Part shown: one piece after another, positions 11,171-20,970 of the stretch | How the letters are laid out: every line of letters begins with the position of its first letter | How positions within the stretch are numbered: position 1 is the stretch's first letter | DNA from: Adiantum capillus-veneris | Lineage: Eukaryota > Streptophyta > Polypodiopsida > Polypodiales > Pteridaceae | Length of the DNA: 64,000 bases | Direction of reading: 5' to 3' | NCBI GenBank assembly: GCA_014529385.2 | Contig: CM043971.1 | Span: forward strand, 30,769,709 to 30,833,708 | Translations under genes and position numbers: made by a program | Notes under the pieces: generated by a model | Told to the model about the DNA's origin: nothing | Databases searched by the model: none | The model's input: the letters and a program-made list of their open reading frames with translations, nothing else

Positions 11171-12685
11171 ATGTATATAGATGCTAGTGAGCGTGGTCGC
11201 ACTATTCCACTTGTAAATCCTCTTGCTTTTGATAAGTCAATGAAGAGCTCAGTTTCTGCGTACATGATTTTTGTCAAAGAGTCTCTAAAAGATACTAATG
11301 TTTCATCAAATGTAAATGGTAGGAATCAAGAAGAGTTAGACTTGTCTAATTTTCTAAAAGGATTCCAAGATGTGTTCATCGATGATATCCCTATGGACTT
11401 ACCTCCAAAACGAGGGGATGATGACCGTCGTATTGAGCTCCTTCTTGGAAGCTCACCACATAACAAGCCTCCTTATCGAGTCTCACAAGCTCAACAAGAG
11501 GAGATCATGAGGCAAGTACAAGAGCTGGTAGACAAAAGGATGGTGAGGCCTAGTTCCTCTCCCTTTTGTTCTCCAGTCCTTTTAGTGCAAAAGAAAGATG
11601 GTACATACCGTATGTGTGTGGACTATCGAGCACTAAACCATATCACTATCAAAAACAGATTTCCCGTACCTCGGGTAGAAGATCTGTTTGATAAGCTACA
11701 AGGCTCGACCTACTTCAGTAGGATTGACCTTAAGAGTGGGTATCATCAAATAAGGATAGTGGATGAAGATATCTTAAAGACCGCGTTTCACACAACGTTT
11801 GGTCTTTATGAATATCTAGTCATGCCTTTTGGCTTGACTAATGCACCAGCTACGTTCAATCGTTTGATGGAGAAAATTTTTAGACCATACCGCAAATTCA
11901 CTGGAGTGTTCTCTGATGATATCATCATCTACTCCAAGTCTTTGGAGGAACATAAGCAACATCTCCAAGTGATTTTTCAAGCATTGAGGGAGAATAAGCT
12001 TTTTCTCAACCAAAAGAAAAGCGAATTCTTCCTACAAGAGATTCAATACCTAGGTCATATTATCTCTAAAGATGGTATCCAAATGGATCCATCAAAGTTA
12101 GAGGTAATAAAAGCATGGCCTAACCCAAGAAATCTACATGAGCTAAGAATCTTTGTTGGTATGTGCGCATACTATAGACGCTTCATAGCAAAATTCTCTC
12201 AAGTAGCTGGACCACTACACGACTTAACTAAGAAGAACGTTAAGTTTGTGTGGACTACTAAGGAGCAAAATGCTTTTGAAAAGCTCAAAGAGAAGCTTAC
12301 TTCTCAACCAGTCCTCGTGCTTCCGGATCTCTCAAAGCCATTTGAGGTCCAATGTGATGCTTGTGGTGATTGCCTTGGAGCAGTTTTGCTTCAAGAAGGG
12401 CATGCCATAGCATATGAGAGCCGAAGGCTCAATATTGATGAACGAGTCTTGGGCATTTATGAGAAAGAGCTTTTAGCTGTTCTACATGCCCTAGACACAT
12501 GGAAGCACTACTTATTGGGGACTCCATTTATCCTACGAACCGACCACCAAAGTCTCAAGTATTTCATGATGCAAACCAAGCTTTCCGAAAAACAAACGAG
12601 GTGGGAAAATTTTCTTTCGCAATTTAATTTCCATATTGCTCACATAGCTGGTAAGCACAATCAAGTGGCCGATGCACTTTCATGA
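11171..12685 (+). pseudogene. Reverse transcriptase-RNase H of gypsy copy B
   Basis: An open 504-residue segment in the gag/protease frame. The reverse transcriptase shows the substrate-binding region (VQKKDGTYRMCVDYRALN), LKSGYHQI, MPFGLTNAPATF and the catalytic box FSDD at residues 247-250, a variant of YxDD. RNase H follows from about residue 392 with catalytic candidates in CDACGD, YEKE, RTDH and VADALS. It ends at TGA 12683-12685 directly after VADALS, where gypsy relatives continue with Arg; a CGA to TGA change explains this simply. Reading resumes in the same frame. The product would copy element RNA to DNA and degrade the template RNA. Confidence 0.9.
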
Positions 12686-14189
12686 CGACCCAAAGTTAAT
12701 GCGGTGTCTATAGCTACTCACAATGATCTATCCTCTATGCTAGATGAGTATGCTACTGACCCTGACTTTAGAGACATAATGTCAGCCCTTGCTTTGGGGA
12801 AGAAAGAGGAACTATTCACCTTGCAGGATCGTTATCTTCTCCACGACAGTAGGCTATGTGTTACCCATTCCCTTCGTGAGAAATTTATGTATGAATCCCA
12901 TGCTCCTCCATATGCGGGGCATAGAGGTATTCAACCTTCCTTTCCGAGGAGTAGCGACGTACTTCTATTGGCTTACCATGAAAGTGGACATACAAGAGTA
13001 TGTTTCAAAATGTGTAGTATGCCAAAAGACCAAGTATGATAGAGGGAAGCAACTTGGATTACTCCAGCCATTGCCTTTTCCAAATTCACCATGGGAGAGT
13101 ATATCCCTTGATTTCATCTTTGGATTACCCAAGTCTATCCATGGGAATACAGGAATATGGACAATAGTTGACAGGTTTAGCAAGCAAGCACATTTTATTC
13201 CTGTCAAAAAGACTATTAAGGCACATCAAATGGCAACTCTCTTCATATTTCAGATTTTCAAGCACCATGGATTACCCACATCCATCGTGTCAGATAGAGA
13301 TCCTAGAATGACCAGTAATTTTTGGAAAGGTCTCTTTGAAAATCTAGGAACAAGATTGAATTTCTCTTTGGCCTATCACCCACAAACAGATGGCCAAAGT
13401 GAGATAGCCAATCTTACGATACTCGATCTACTCAAGACTTATGTCACCGAAGTAGATCAATGCTCACAATGGGAAAAGTACTTACCTCTTGTAGAGTATG
13501 CCTACAATAATACTGTACATACTTATACCGGAAAAGCACCTTTTGAGATCATTGAGGGAAGACCTAAAAGTCCCTTGCTACTCAAAGTACATGGGAAGAT
13601 CTTCGAGTCCGATGAGTATAGCCGTGACCTACAAGAATCTTTTCAAAAGATTAGGGAGGCTATATCCATCTCTCAACAAAGGCAAAAAGCTGCTGCTGAT
13701 AAGCACAGAAGAGCTTTAATGTTCAAAGAAAATGATTGGGTCTTACTCAAGTTTCCTAAGGCTCGATTAAGGCAAACGACGGGCAAAAATCCTACGGGCC
13801 ATCAAAAGTATTATGCTAAACTAGCAAAAAGATACTATGGTCCTTTCCAAATCTTGAAGCCCATCAATGAGATGGCTTATCAACTCAAGTTGCCCAACCA
13901 TTGGCTCATACACAATGCCTTTGATGTAAGCCTACTTAAGCCCTACAAAGGAGAGCCACCAACTGAACCAATTATTGAAGACCCTCCCGAAGTTGAAGAC
14001 CAAGAAGAGGTGCTACAACCCAAAGCTGTTCTTCGGCATGAAGACAAGGTATTACGACATGGTAAGATTATCCGTCGGTATCTTATTAAGTTCAAAAATT
14101 ATCCTTTTGAAGATGCTAGATGGATGCAAGGAATACAGCTTAAGGATAGAATGAACCTTGTCAATGCTTACAATGCTACATTAGAGTAA
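12686..14189 (+). pseudogene. Integrase with chromodomain-like C-terminus (gypsy copy B)
   Basis: After the stop, the polymerase frame continues (RPKVNAVS...) to about 12935, where it passes into another frame, used from 12789 to the stop at 14189. Across the shift lies the HHCC zinc-binding region (HAPPYAGHRG, then CVVCQKTK). The catalytic core follows with D108, D169 (SDRD) and E205 (GQSE), counted from 12789, giving the D-60-D-35-E spacing of retroviral-type integrases. Near residues 408-445 a segment with RRYLIKFKNYPFEDARW matches the chromodomain of chromovirus integrases, which directs insertion to particular chromatin. One frameshift and the upstream stop prevent synthesis of the complete protein. 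Confidence 0.9.
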
Positions 14190-14535
14190 GCAAATGTATA
14201 AATTTCTTTTAAATGACTCATTTTTTTGTCTTATAAGACTAGTCCTCTTTTTAATTGTGCACAAATTTAACTAGTATGCATGCTTAGAATCATGTTTGTG
14301 ATGATGACGTCTGTCAAACACCAAGTAGAATTTGTCACTCTACTTTGGGAGAATGAAATGGACTAAAGAGCAGACATGCTTCTGGCAGCTATGTCTCCCA
14401 AGCACCAAATGGATTAGTCATCCATCTTGGAAAGATGTCATAGGGTAAAAAAGGATCCTCTACCCGCTAAATAAAATTGAGTAATGACTAAGGCTTTATC
14501 TCTTCTACCTCATAGTCGAGGACGACTATAATTTC

Positions 14536-14548
14536 AAGAGAGAGGTAA
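14536..14548 (+). other. Polypurine tract (copy B)
   Basis: AAGAGAGAGGTAA lies immediately upstream of the 3' LTR, where plus-strand DNA synthesis is primed. The 14190-14535 stretch before it is non-coding. Confidence 0.75.
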
Positions 14549-16181
14549 TGTCATAAAATCTAATATCTAATATCTAACCAACCCAAATGATTTTCTCATA
14601 TTAAATTAATCACTTAATGTGGGAGAATAAACGGGAACAAGTGTTAAGATATAGACATGTGCTTATAGATCTATCTCAACATGGGGCTAATGGTAAAGGG
14701 GCCCAAATGAGAGATGGTCTATCAAAGAGCAAGGCTAACAAATGGAGCATAAGACCTTAGGGTTAGCCTCATTGAAGACCTCCAATAATGTGTGTAAAAG
14801 GCCTTTGACCTTAGGTAAGCTAGGGCTGAGCTTGAGGTGCGGGAAGCCGACCCAGCTCGAGGTGCTTGTGTTGCTTGTCATGCTTGATAACTAAGGTGCT
14901 TGAGGTGCTTGATGATTGAGGTGCTTGAGATGCTTGAGGTGCTTAATTATTGAGATACTTGAGGTGCTTGACATGCTTGAGATGCTAGGGTTGCACTTGA
15001 GGTGAGAACCCAGCCAGTGCTTATGAGCCAAGCTTGTGGTGGGAACTGGGCCTATGCATGAGGGGCTTGAGGTGTCAAAAAGTCAAAGATTCAATCCCTA
15101 GAAGGAGGGGGCGAGCCCTACATGAAGGGGGATTAGAGAGAACACCCACACACTCACAAAAGGCATGCATGGTACAAAGAAAGCAAAAGGGACACTTGTC
15201 AAGTTCCTTCTCATGTTGCCCTCATGGTGTGCCTGAAGCCTATTGGTTGGCCACCCAAGGGGTCCAATAATAATTTAGGAGATTTAATTAATTGATTTAG
15301 CATTTATCTAGCCCTCTCTCTCAAAGGGGAAAAGGGGACACTTGTCTCAAGGCTACCCTTGCTGCTTGTAATGCCTCCTGCTTGTGATTGGCTAGGCCTG
15401 GAGGGGTCCAATGAGCTTCAAGCATGAGCTACAAGGGGGGGTCTACCCAAGCAAGCTAGGGGGTTGCTTAGGGGGTATACTCACCCACACACACTCACAA
15501 ACACTCTCATTGTGTGCTATGCAAAGTGCAAGAGCTCCCTCTCCTTCTCCAAGCAAGTAGAGGTTGAGAGCCTACACCAACACTCTTGGCTATGGAGTGC
15601 AAATCCAACCAAGAGCCATGCTTCAATGCTTAAGCTTGCCATCTCCTTCTTCTTCATTACTATGCTATTATGTATGCTAGCAACAAGAGTCATGATAAGT
15701 GAGGAACTAATTCTTTCTCCTATGAAATGGTTCTTCTTCCTCTTCCCTACCCTCATTCCCTGCTAGCTCTCTCCACCTTCGAAGGTGTTTGAGGTCTTGG
15801 GACTGAGGCTTTGGGATAGTTAAATCTTTCTTCAAGTTTATGTTATGTTTGTGATGCATGAAGCTTCCCATATTCATTGCATCACCTAGGTGACAAGGAA
15901 CACAAAGATTGTATTGTAACAAGTCTCTCTTAATGGGAGAAATCATAATACAAATGCCTATTGGAGGGGGGACCGTCTCCACATAAATCCGGTCCTCAAA
16001 TGTTGTCATGTTCTCTAAATTCTCTCTCTTGCAAAAGTATTGTTCATGCCAAGTTAACTAATTGCTATGATTATGTTGCTATCTTCAACTATGTTCACCT
16101 GCTATGCTCACATAGTCATTTCTCAAAAGTACTTTCATTAATTTCCACTACTCTCAAGTTAAATAGGCCAATTCCATTACA
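14549..16181 (+). repeat. 3' LTR of gypsy copy B
   Basis: It starts TGTCATAAAATC and ends CCATTACA, and is about 98% identical to 7366-8995. The 9 bp GGTGCTTGA array is at about 14860-14990. It is followed directly by interrupted LINE sequence. Confidence 0.95.
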
Positions 16182-16905
16182 CTCTTCTTTGGAAACAGCT
16201 TGATTGGCCATCCGTGTGATTGGACCCTTGAAGTCATCCCAAAATTCCTTGAAGAATTTAGCCGTCAGTCCATCCCAACCAGGGGACTTTTCATTGCCAA
16301 GAGCTTTTAGTGCCGCTGAGCATTCCTCCTCAGAGAAGGCCTTTTCCATGCGGTTGGCTTCCTCCTAGGGGAACCTTCTTTTCAACATTCCCAAGGTAAG
16401 ACGCTCGGGCTTCTTCCACTTCCTGAGATTGGGTCTCTGGTTGGCCGATAATCTGGTTGTGATAATTGAGCATAAGTCCAACCATCTCATCTTGGCTTTT
16501 ATTTGTATTCTCTTTTTCATCATCGAGCACTTGCATGCATCCCAACTCTTCTTCACTTTCAGTGACCTAAAAAAATATGCTTGGTTAGAAGGCTCTGGTT
16601 GAAGGAAAGTTTCCCTAGAGAGCAATTCGCCTTCTTGATTTCCTCTAGCTGTTCGTTGGCTAGGTGAGATTTAGCTTCAAGCCATCGCGTGTGCTCATCC
16701 TCGATAGCAAGTCCGGTAGCCTTCCTAGAGGCTAATTGCGCTACCTCCTCTGTGAGATGTTTGATATGTGTCTCATTGGCTTTTTAAACCCGAGGACTCG
16801 CAGTTTTGATAGCTTTTTGTACACTCAAAACAAATATATTCCAAGCACTAGGTTTATTCATCCCCACATCAAGCTAACTGGATCTCATCGACGTTAGAGA
16901 TGACG
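16182..16905 (-). pseudogene. LINE relic, N-terminal part of the reverse transcriptase region
   Basis: The minus strand contains plant-LINE ORF2 sequence upstream of the polymerase: a helical linker (about 16860-16625, with EDEHTRWLEAKSHLA), then after frame changes SEEECSAALKALGNEKSPGWDGLTA, the conserved start of the LINE reverse transcriptase, then FFKEFWDDF up to 16182. An in-frame stop occurs near 16785. Joining 16182 to 7365 after removing the gypsy element continues the frame as SKEE-SLDASVK. No endonuclease domain is seen upstream, consistent with a 5'-truncated insertion. Confidence 0.85.
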
Positions 16906-17191
16906 GTTATCGCATTGATGCATCCACCTTAATCACTAGTTGTAACAAAAGAAAAGCAAACGTCTGGCCAATGACCATAGTTGTAACAAGTTCTCAACCT
17001 TATTAAATTTTAAGAATATTTAAATTGTGCTTTTTATGACTTGGCCATTTTGTGCAAACTTGTGGGGGTAATGAAACCTTCCATCAATGCTGGGGAAAAA
17101 TGCAAAAATGAAAAGGGAGTTTGTATAGTAGCAGAAATGTTTTCCCCCCTTCCTTACTACTAACTTGAGCATTTTTGTGTTCCTTATCCAA

Positions 17192-17229
<38 letters not shown>

Positions 17230-17375
17230 ATCCATCTCTCTCTCGTCCTCTATCCCCTCCCCATTTTTATATACCTCCCTCTCCCTCTCTCTTTATGTGT
17301 CTCTGTTGCAGGTGCCAGCCTTAAGCTCGATGCCTAGCTGTGTCCACACAAACTAATACAATGGGGAAGAGCGAC
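16906..17375. other. Non-coding stretch with (CT)n
   Basis: No gene seen. It holds a perfect (CT)n tract at about 17192-17227 followed by a CT-rich tail to about 17310. Leucine/serine-rich open frames across it are microsatellite artefacts. Confidence 0.6.
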
Positions 17376-17775
17376 ACTCTTGGATTTTGTTGGGAATGGC
17401 CGACCAACTCTTCAGATAAAATCGTTCATCGTTTTTGAACACAGATACCTCTATTTGTGAGTTATTTCTTCTAAGACACTCAACAATAAATATCCATTGT
17501 TATAAAGGAAAATTACCAAAATACCCTAAAATGTGTTGAAATTCCCAAAATACCCTTCATATTTAAAAAATTCCCAACATACCCTTGCATCATTTTGGGA
17601 TGGATTTGGCCCAATTTTCGCATAATCTAATGTTTATAGCAATGGAGATTTATTGTTTAGTGTTTTACACAAAATTATTTACCAATGAGCTCACAAATAG
17701 AGGTATATGTGTTAAAAAACGATGAACGATTTTAGATGAAGAGCCCTCAATACCATCTAAAATCTTAGTTCTATC
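17376..17775. repeat. Inverted-repeat (MITE-like) element, about 400 bp
   Basis: The inner 54 bp arms at 17408-17461 and 17690-17743 are inverted copies with few mismatches (AAAATCGTTCATCGTTTTT and ACCTCTATTTGTGAG). Weaker inverted similarity continues outward to about 17376 and 17775 (GGATTTTG.. versus AGATTTTA..). The interior is AT-rich with repeated AAAATACCC phrases and no coding. No target duplication could be assigned. Confidence 0.55.
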
Positions 17776-18467
17776 ATCTTCTATTGAGGAGAACCACTCT
17801 TCTTATGAAAATTTGTTTGAAAAAATGTTTTTAGAGATATTTACGAGGTTAATTAGGGGCATTTTGGGAATTTGGAAAAATTGAACGGTATTTTGGGAAA
17901 TTTTGACTGAGAGAATAATGGAAAGTATTTTGGGAAATTTTGACTGACAGAATAATGGACATACCAAATAAGGGAACGAACTCTAGAATTCTTGAAGTAA
18001 CAAGTTTTGAGTCTGTGACAATTATTGAATTAGCAAGTTTTGAGTCTGTGGGTGGTGACTGTTTACACGTGGACATATTAAATAATGGAACAAACTTAAA
18101 AATTCCTAAAGAAGCAACTTCCAAGCCTGTAACCAGAGGTGACTATTTTACTCTCCAAACTTACAATGTTGGATTCTTGAATTAGCAAAGTATTGGATCT
18201 CCCTTTAAGACATGGTCTCACTTGGATGACAAGAAGTTGGAATTTAGGGTTTGTTCATGGTATGCAGGCTGGCTCAAAGAGGGAGCAAGGTTGAAGAGGA
18301 CTAGCAAGATTTGGCCACAAAGCATAACTCTATGATTGTGAATGTGAGTGACAATCGAAGATTGATGACATCTGACAATGAACTTGGAAATAAAAGGATC
18401 CCAACTGAATCGATATGCTTTGTTGTTGAGGAGTGAGATGTGAATTGTCTTTGGTTTCAAGGAGTAA

Positions 18468-18470
<3 letters not shown>
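17776..18470. other. AT-rich non-coding stretch with short direct repeats
   Basis: Two short tandem pairs are visible: ATTTTGGGAAATTTTGACTG at about 17890 and 17930, and AAGTTTTGAGTCTGTG at about 18002 and 18032. No convincing gene; open frames are short and lack a recognisable domain. Confidence 0.5.
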
Positions 18471-18524
<54 letters not shown>

Positions 18525-18542
18525 CACGAGCAATCAAGCTGA

Positions 18543-18583
<41 letters not shown>
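18471..18583. repeat. (CT)n and (GA)n tracts in inverted arrangement
   Basis: A (CT)26-like tract at 18471-18522 is followed after about 22 bp by a (GA)n tract at 18545-18583. On one strand the two are complementary, so a single transcript or DNA strand could fold into a long hairpin with a short loop. Confidence 0.9.
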
Positions 18584-18967
18584 CCACCCCAGCTGAAGCA
18601 GCCCAAGGTCGTACTCCACATTGATGTGCGCTCCTTGCCTCTTATCTTTCCACCACTCTCCAGTGCTCCCTTCCGCTTGCAAGTACGGTCGCTCCTTGCC
18701 ACCCTCGTTTCTCTACTTATGGCTTACCCCCATACTAATCTCAATATCACCTACCATGACCCTATTCTTCTTTTCCCTGGGGTTGCTTAAATACCCCCCT
18801 GTTGGCCCTACAAGTTACATGCCGTTTCCCTTGTATTGCTCACGGCCCACTTTCTGTACACTTTGACGTCTTGTAATCGATTGTAGTAGCGGCCCTCGCC
18901 TATATCTCACACGGGCATGGAAGGAGATGGGCTCTACGGTGGGATGATTGAGGACCGTAGATCTTGG

Positions 18968-19115
18968 GCAATGTAAACTCGAGAAAAATGTAAACTCAGG
19001 TACCCGAGTTTACTTCGCCCCTTCCCCCACGCCCACCGTGATTGAACCCACAACCTGGGGTTTGAGGGCCATGTGGCCTATCCATCTCGGCCACGCACAT
19101 CACCTGTGCAATGTA
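18968..19115 (-). mobile_element. tRNA-derived SINE-like element
   Basis: The minus strand carries RNA polymerase III-type internal promoter boxes at tRNA-like spacing: an A box TGGCCGAGATGG (19093-19082) and a B box GGGTTCAATCAC (19049-19038). Downstream on the minus strand is a non-tRNA tail with GTAAACTC repeats. Both ends carry GCAATGTA (18968-18975 and 19108-19115), a plausible target-site duplication. It is not a functional tRNA gene because no acceptor stem or complete cloverleaf is present. Confidence 0.6.
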
Positions 19116-19836
19116 CACGTTTCCAGGAGTTTTGATGTGCAAAAGTATCGGAGCGAGAAAATCCAAGTTTACAAAAATACTTGAGTTTACTTATGCGACA
19201 AGATCTACGGCGTGTGCCTAATGTCGAGGCCCAAAAGTGATGGGTGCCTTTGATCCCATCTCCCATGCCCGTGTTAGATATAGCTGGAGGTGGCCTTGCT
19301 ATGAAACAACCCTCGTTTTTATCAAGTCCAGCTTCAAAAAATCTTGGCTTCATCTCCTTTCACACACTTATGATGCTTGACTTTAGCTCGTCCCATTTCA
19401 CACCTTTAATTTCCTTTCTCTTATGAAACTCGAGCTCTTGGTATTCATTTTTCTAACTAAAAACCCATGCAAACTCCTCATTAATTTTTAGTAAAAAAAC
19501 TCCAAGAGTGTCACATGGTCGAGGATAAATGAAGGAGGACTTGCATAGGAGAGCATAGCCGGCATAGCCAAACCCCCTACTTTGCTCCTCTGTGCATGAA
19601 ATTCCGAAAGAAAGAAATTTTTATACCGATAACAGAAGCAAGCCACAAAAAAATATAACCATTGCACAAAAAGGACTCTCAAATGTCGAGACCTCTACCA
19701 AGAGAGACGACGATCACCACTACTATCAACAAGCTTGAGCCGCAATTGCCTATCATAGCTTTTGATTGGAGATCTACTACATGCTCAATTAAGTCCATAG
19801 AAAGCTTTGAAATTGCATGATTAGGTCTCCCCAATC
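19116..19836. other. Non-coding stretch
   Basis: No recognisable gene, repeat family or RNA was seen. It lies between the SINE-like element and the HAD phosphatase relics. Confidence 0.5.
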
Positions 19837-20481
19837 TCAAAAAATAAAAATTATTTCAAAACATATTAAGTGCATAAGTGAACGCGAGTTTAGGAAATGA
19901 AAAGACGCTTGAGTAGGTTGGTTCCAAAACTTTGGAAAAATCATATAAGTTTCTTGCATATTCCACATCACTCGATATGGACTATCATCAAATATTATAG
20001 TGTTGCCCCCATCTAAATAATCAAATAACTTCCATATGGTCGAAAGATTTTTGTGATAGGCTCTTTTGTAACCGATCATGAAATTTGAATTTTGGCAGCA
20101 CCTGTTATCCATAATCATCTTGAATTTGTGACTTTGTGTAGGAAAATAGGTCTTGATTATGTGTGGAGCTTTTTGTAAACAATGGCAGCTCCAAATCCAA
20201 ACCTCAAAGAAATCAAAGCAAAATCTTAAGAAATACTCTACATCTGGATGCATTGCATACACCTCATTGTTATCTTCTACAATGCACATGTACTTGGTCT
20301 AGGTTGGCCTTGATTGAAGCTCAAATGTTGCAAGAAGCACACCCTCTAAATCCAAGATAAGCGTTCTTTTCTCCTGTTTGAAAGATGCTGGTAGATAATG
20401 AAACCATTGCTCTTGGTTTGAATGTGATATTTGATGTAATATGAAAGGGAGCTCCTCTATTTTGTGATAATCTAATAGCAA
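19837..20481 (-). pseudogene. FCP1/SCP-like HAD phosphatase relic (second unit)
   Basis: The minus strand reads KRTLILDLEGVLLA near 20370, matching HAD motif I (DxDGT/V) of NLI-interacting-factor/FCP1-type phosphatases, but with Glu for the second Asp. After an in-frame TAG (about 20308) the same frame continues with VEYFLRFCFDFFEVWIWS (motif II region) and NTIIFDDSPYRV (motif III, DD). Family members usually dephosphorylate phosphoserine, for example on the RNA polymerase II C-terminal domain. The altered motif I and the stop argue against activity. It lies downstream of, and in the same orientation as, the related unit at 20971-22690. Confidence 0.7.
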
Positions 20482-20970
20482 AACATTTTTTCTTAGAAGC
20501 CCTGAAATGATTAAAAAAAAAAAGTTAATATAGAGATCTTAAGTGTGTTGAAGACCTTAGGGACATAGGGTGCTAATTTGTGGTTACACTTAGTAAGTCT
20601 TATGCAAGAACACATGCCAAAATATGACCCCATGGCCTTAGAGTCATAGGGTGTTGAAACCATAAAGTGCAATTCCCCCAAGGTCATAGAGCAAGATTTG
20701 ACCTTATGAGCATGTATATTGTCCTTGATGGCACAATGAACTCAAATTTCAAAGCAAACAACTATAAAACCTTAAAAAAAAAAGAGCATTTGGCACACGA
20801 AACTCAAAAGTTACTTATAGTATTGAAAGACAAATTAAAAAACTATTAATCATTTACATCTTCATATATCTTGAAACCCCAAGTACTCTAACAAAGTCTC
20901 TGAGTACATAAAGATCTTTGAAAATGACAAAATGTTACAAAACATTGCTTCATCATTTCGTGATATAGGG
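20482..20970. other. Spacer between the two HAD relics
   Basis: AT-rich. It includes degenerate copies of the GGCC/ATAGGG phrase (GACCTTAGGGACATAGGGTG near 20552, and similar near 20645), so isolated fragments of the palindromic minisatellite occur outside the main blocks. Confidence 0.5.

Larger units (their letters stand above)
7366..16181 (+). mobile_element. Complete Ty3/gypsy (chromovirus-like) retrotransposon, copy B
   Basis: LTRs of about 1.63 kb flank, in order, a primer-binding site, gag, protease, reverse transcriptase, RNase H, integrase with a C-terminal chromodomain-like segment, and a polypurine tract. The order and the chromodomain indicate a Ty3/gypsy chromovirus. By eye the two LTRs differ at about 30 positions (about 98% identical), so insertion is fairly recent. 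ACTCT occurs at both junctions, overlapping the TGT...ACA termini by one base. Removing the element rejoins the interrupted LINE frame without a shift. Internal stops, a frameshift and altered catalytic residues make this copy non-autonomous. Confidence 0.95.

Noticed and set aside
18218-18702. Open frames rich in SLSLSL or RERERE
   Set aside because: They are translations of (CT)n/(GA)n tracts. The same applies around 17165-17356, 50697-50903 and 62625-63017.
19038-19093. Possible tRNA gene on the minus strand
   Set aside because: A and B boxes are present but no paired acceptor stem or full cloverleaf. Flanking duplications and the tail favour a SINE.
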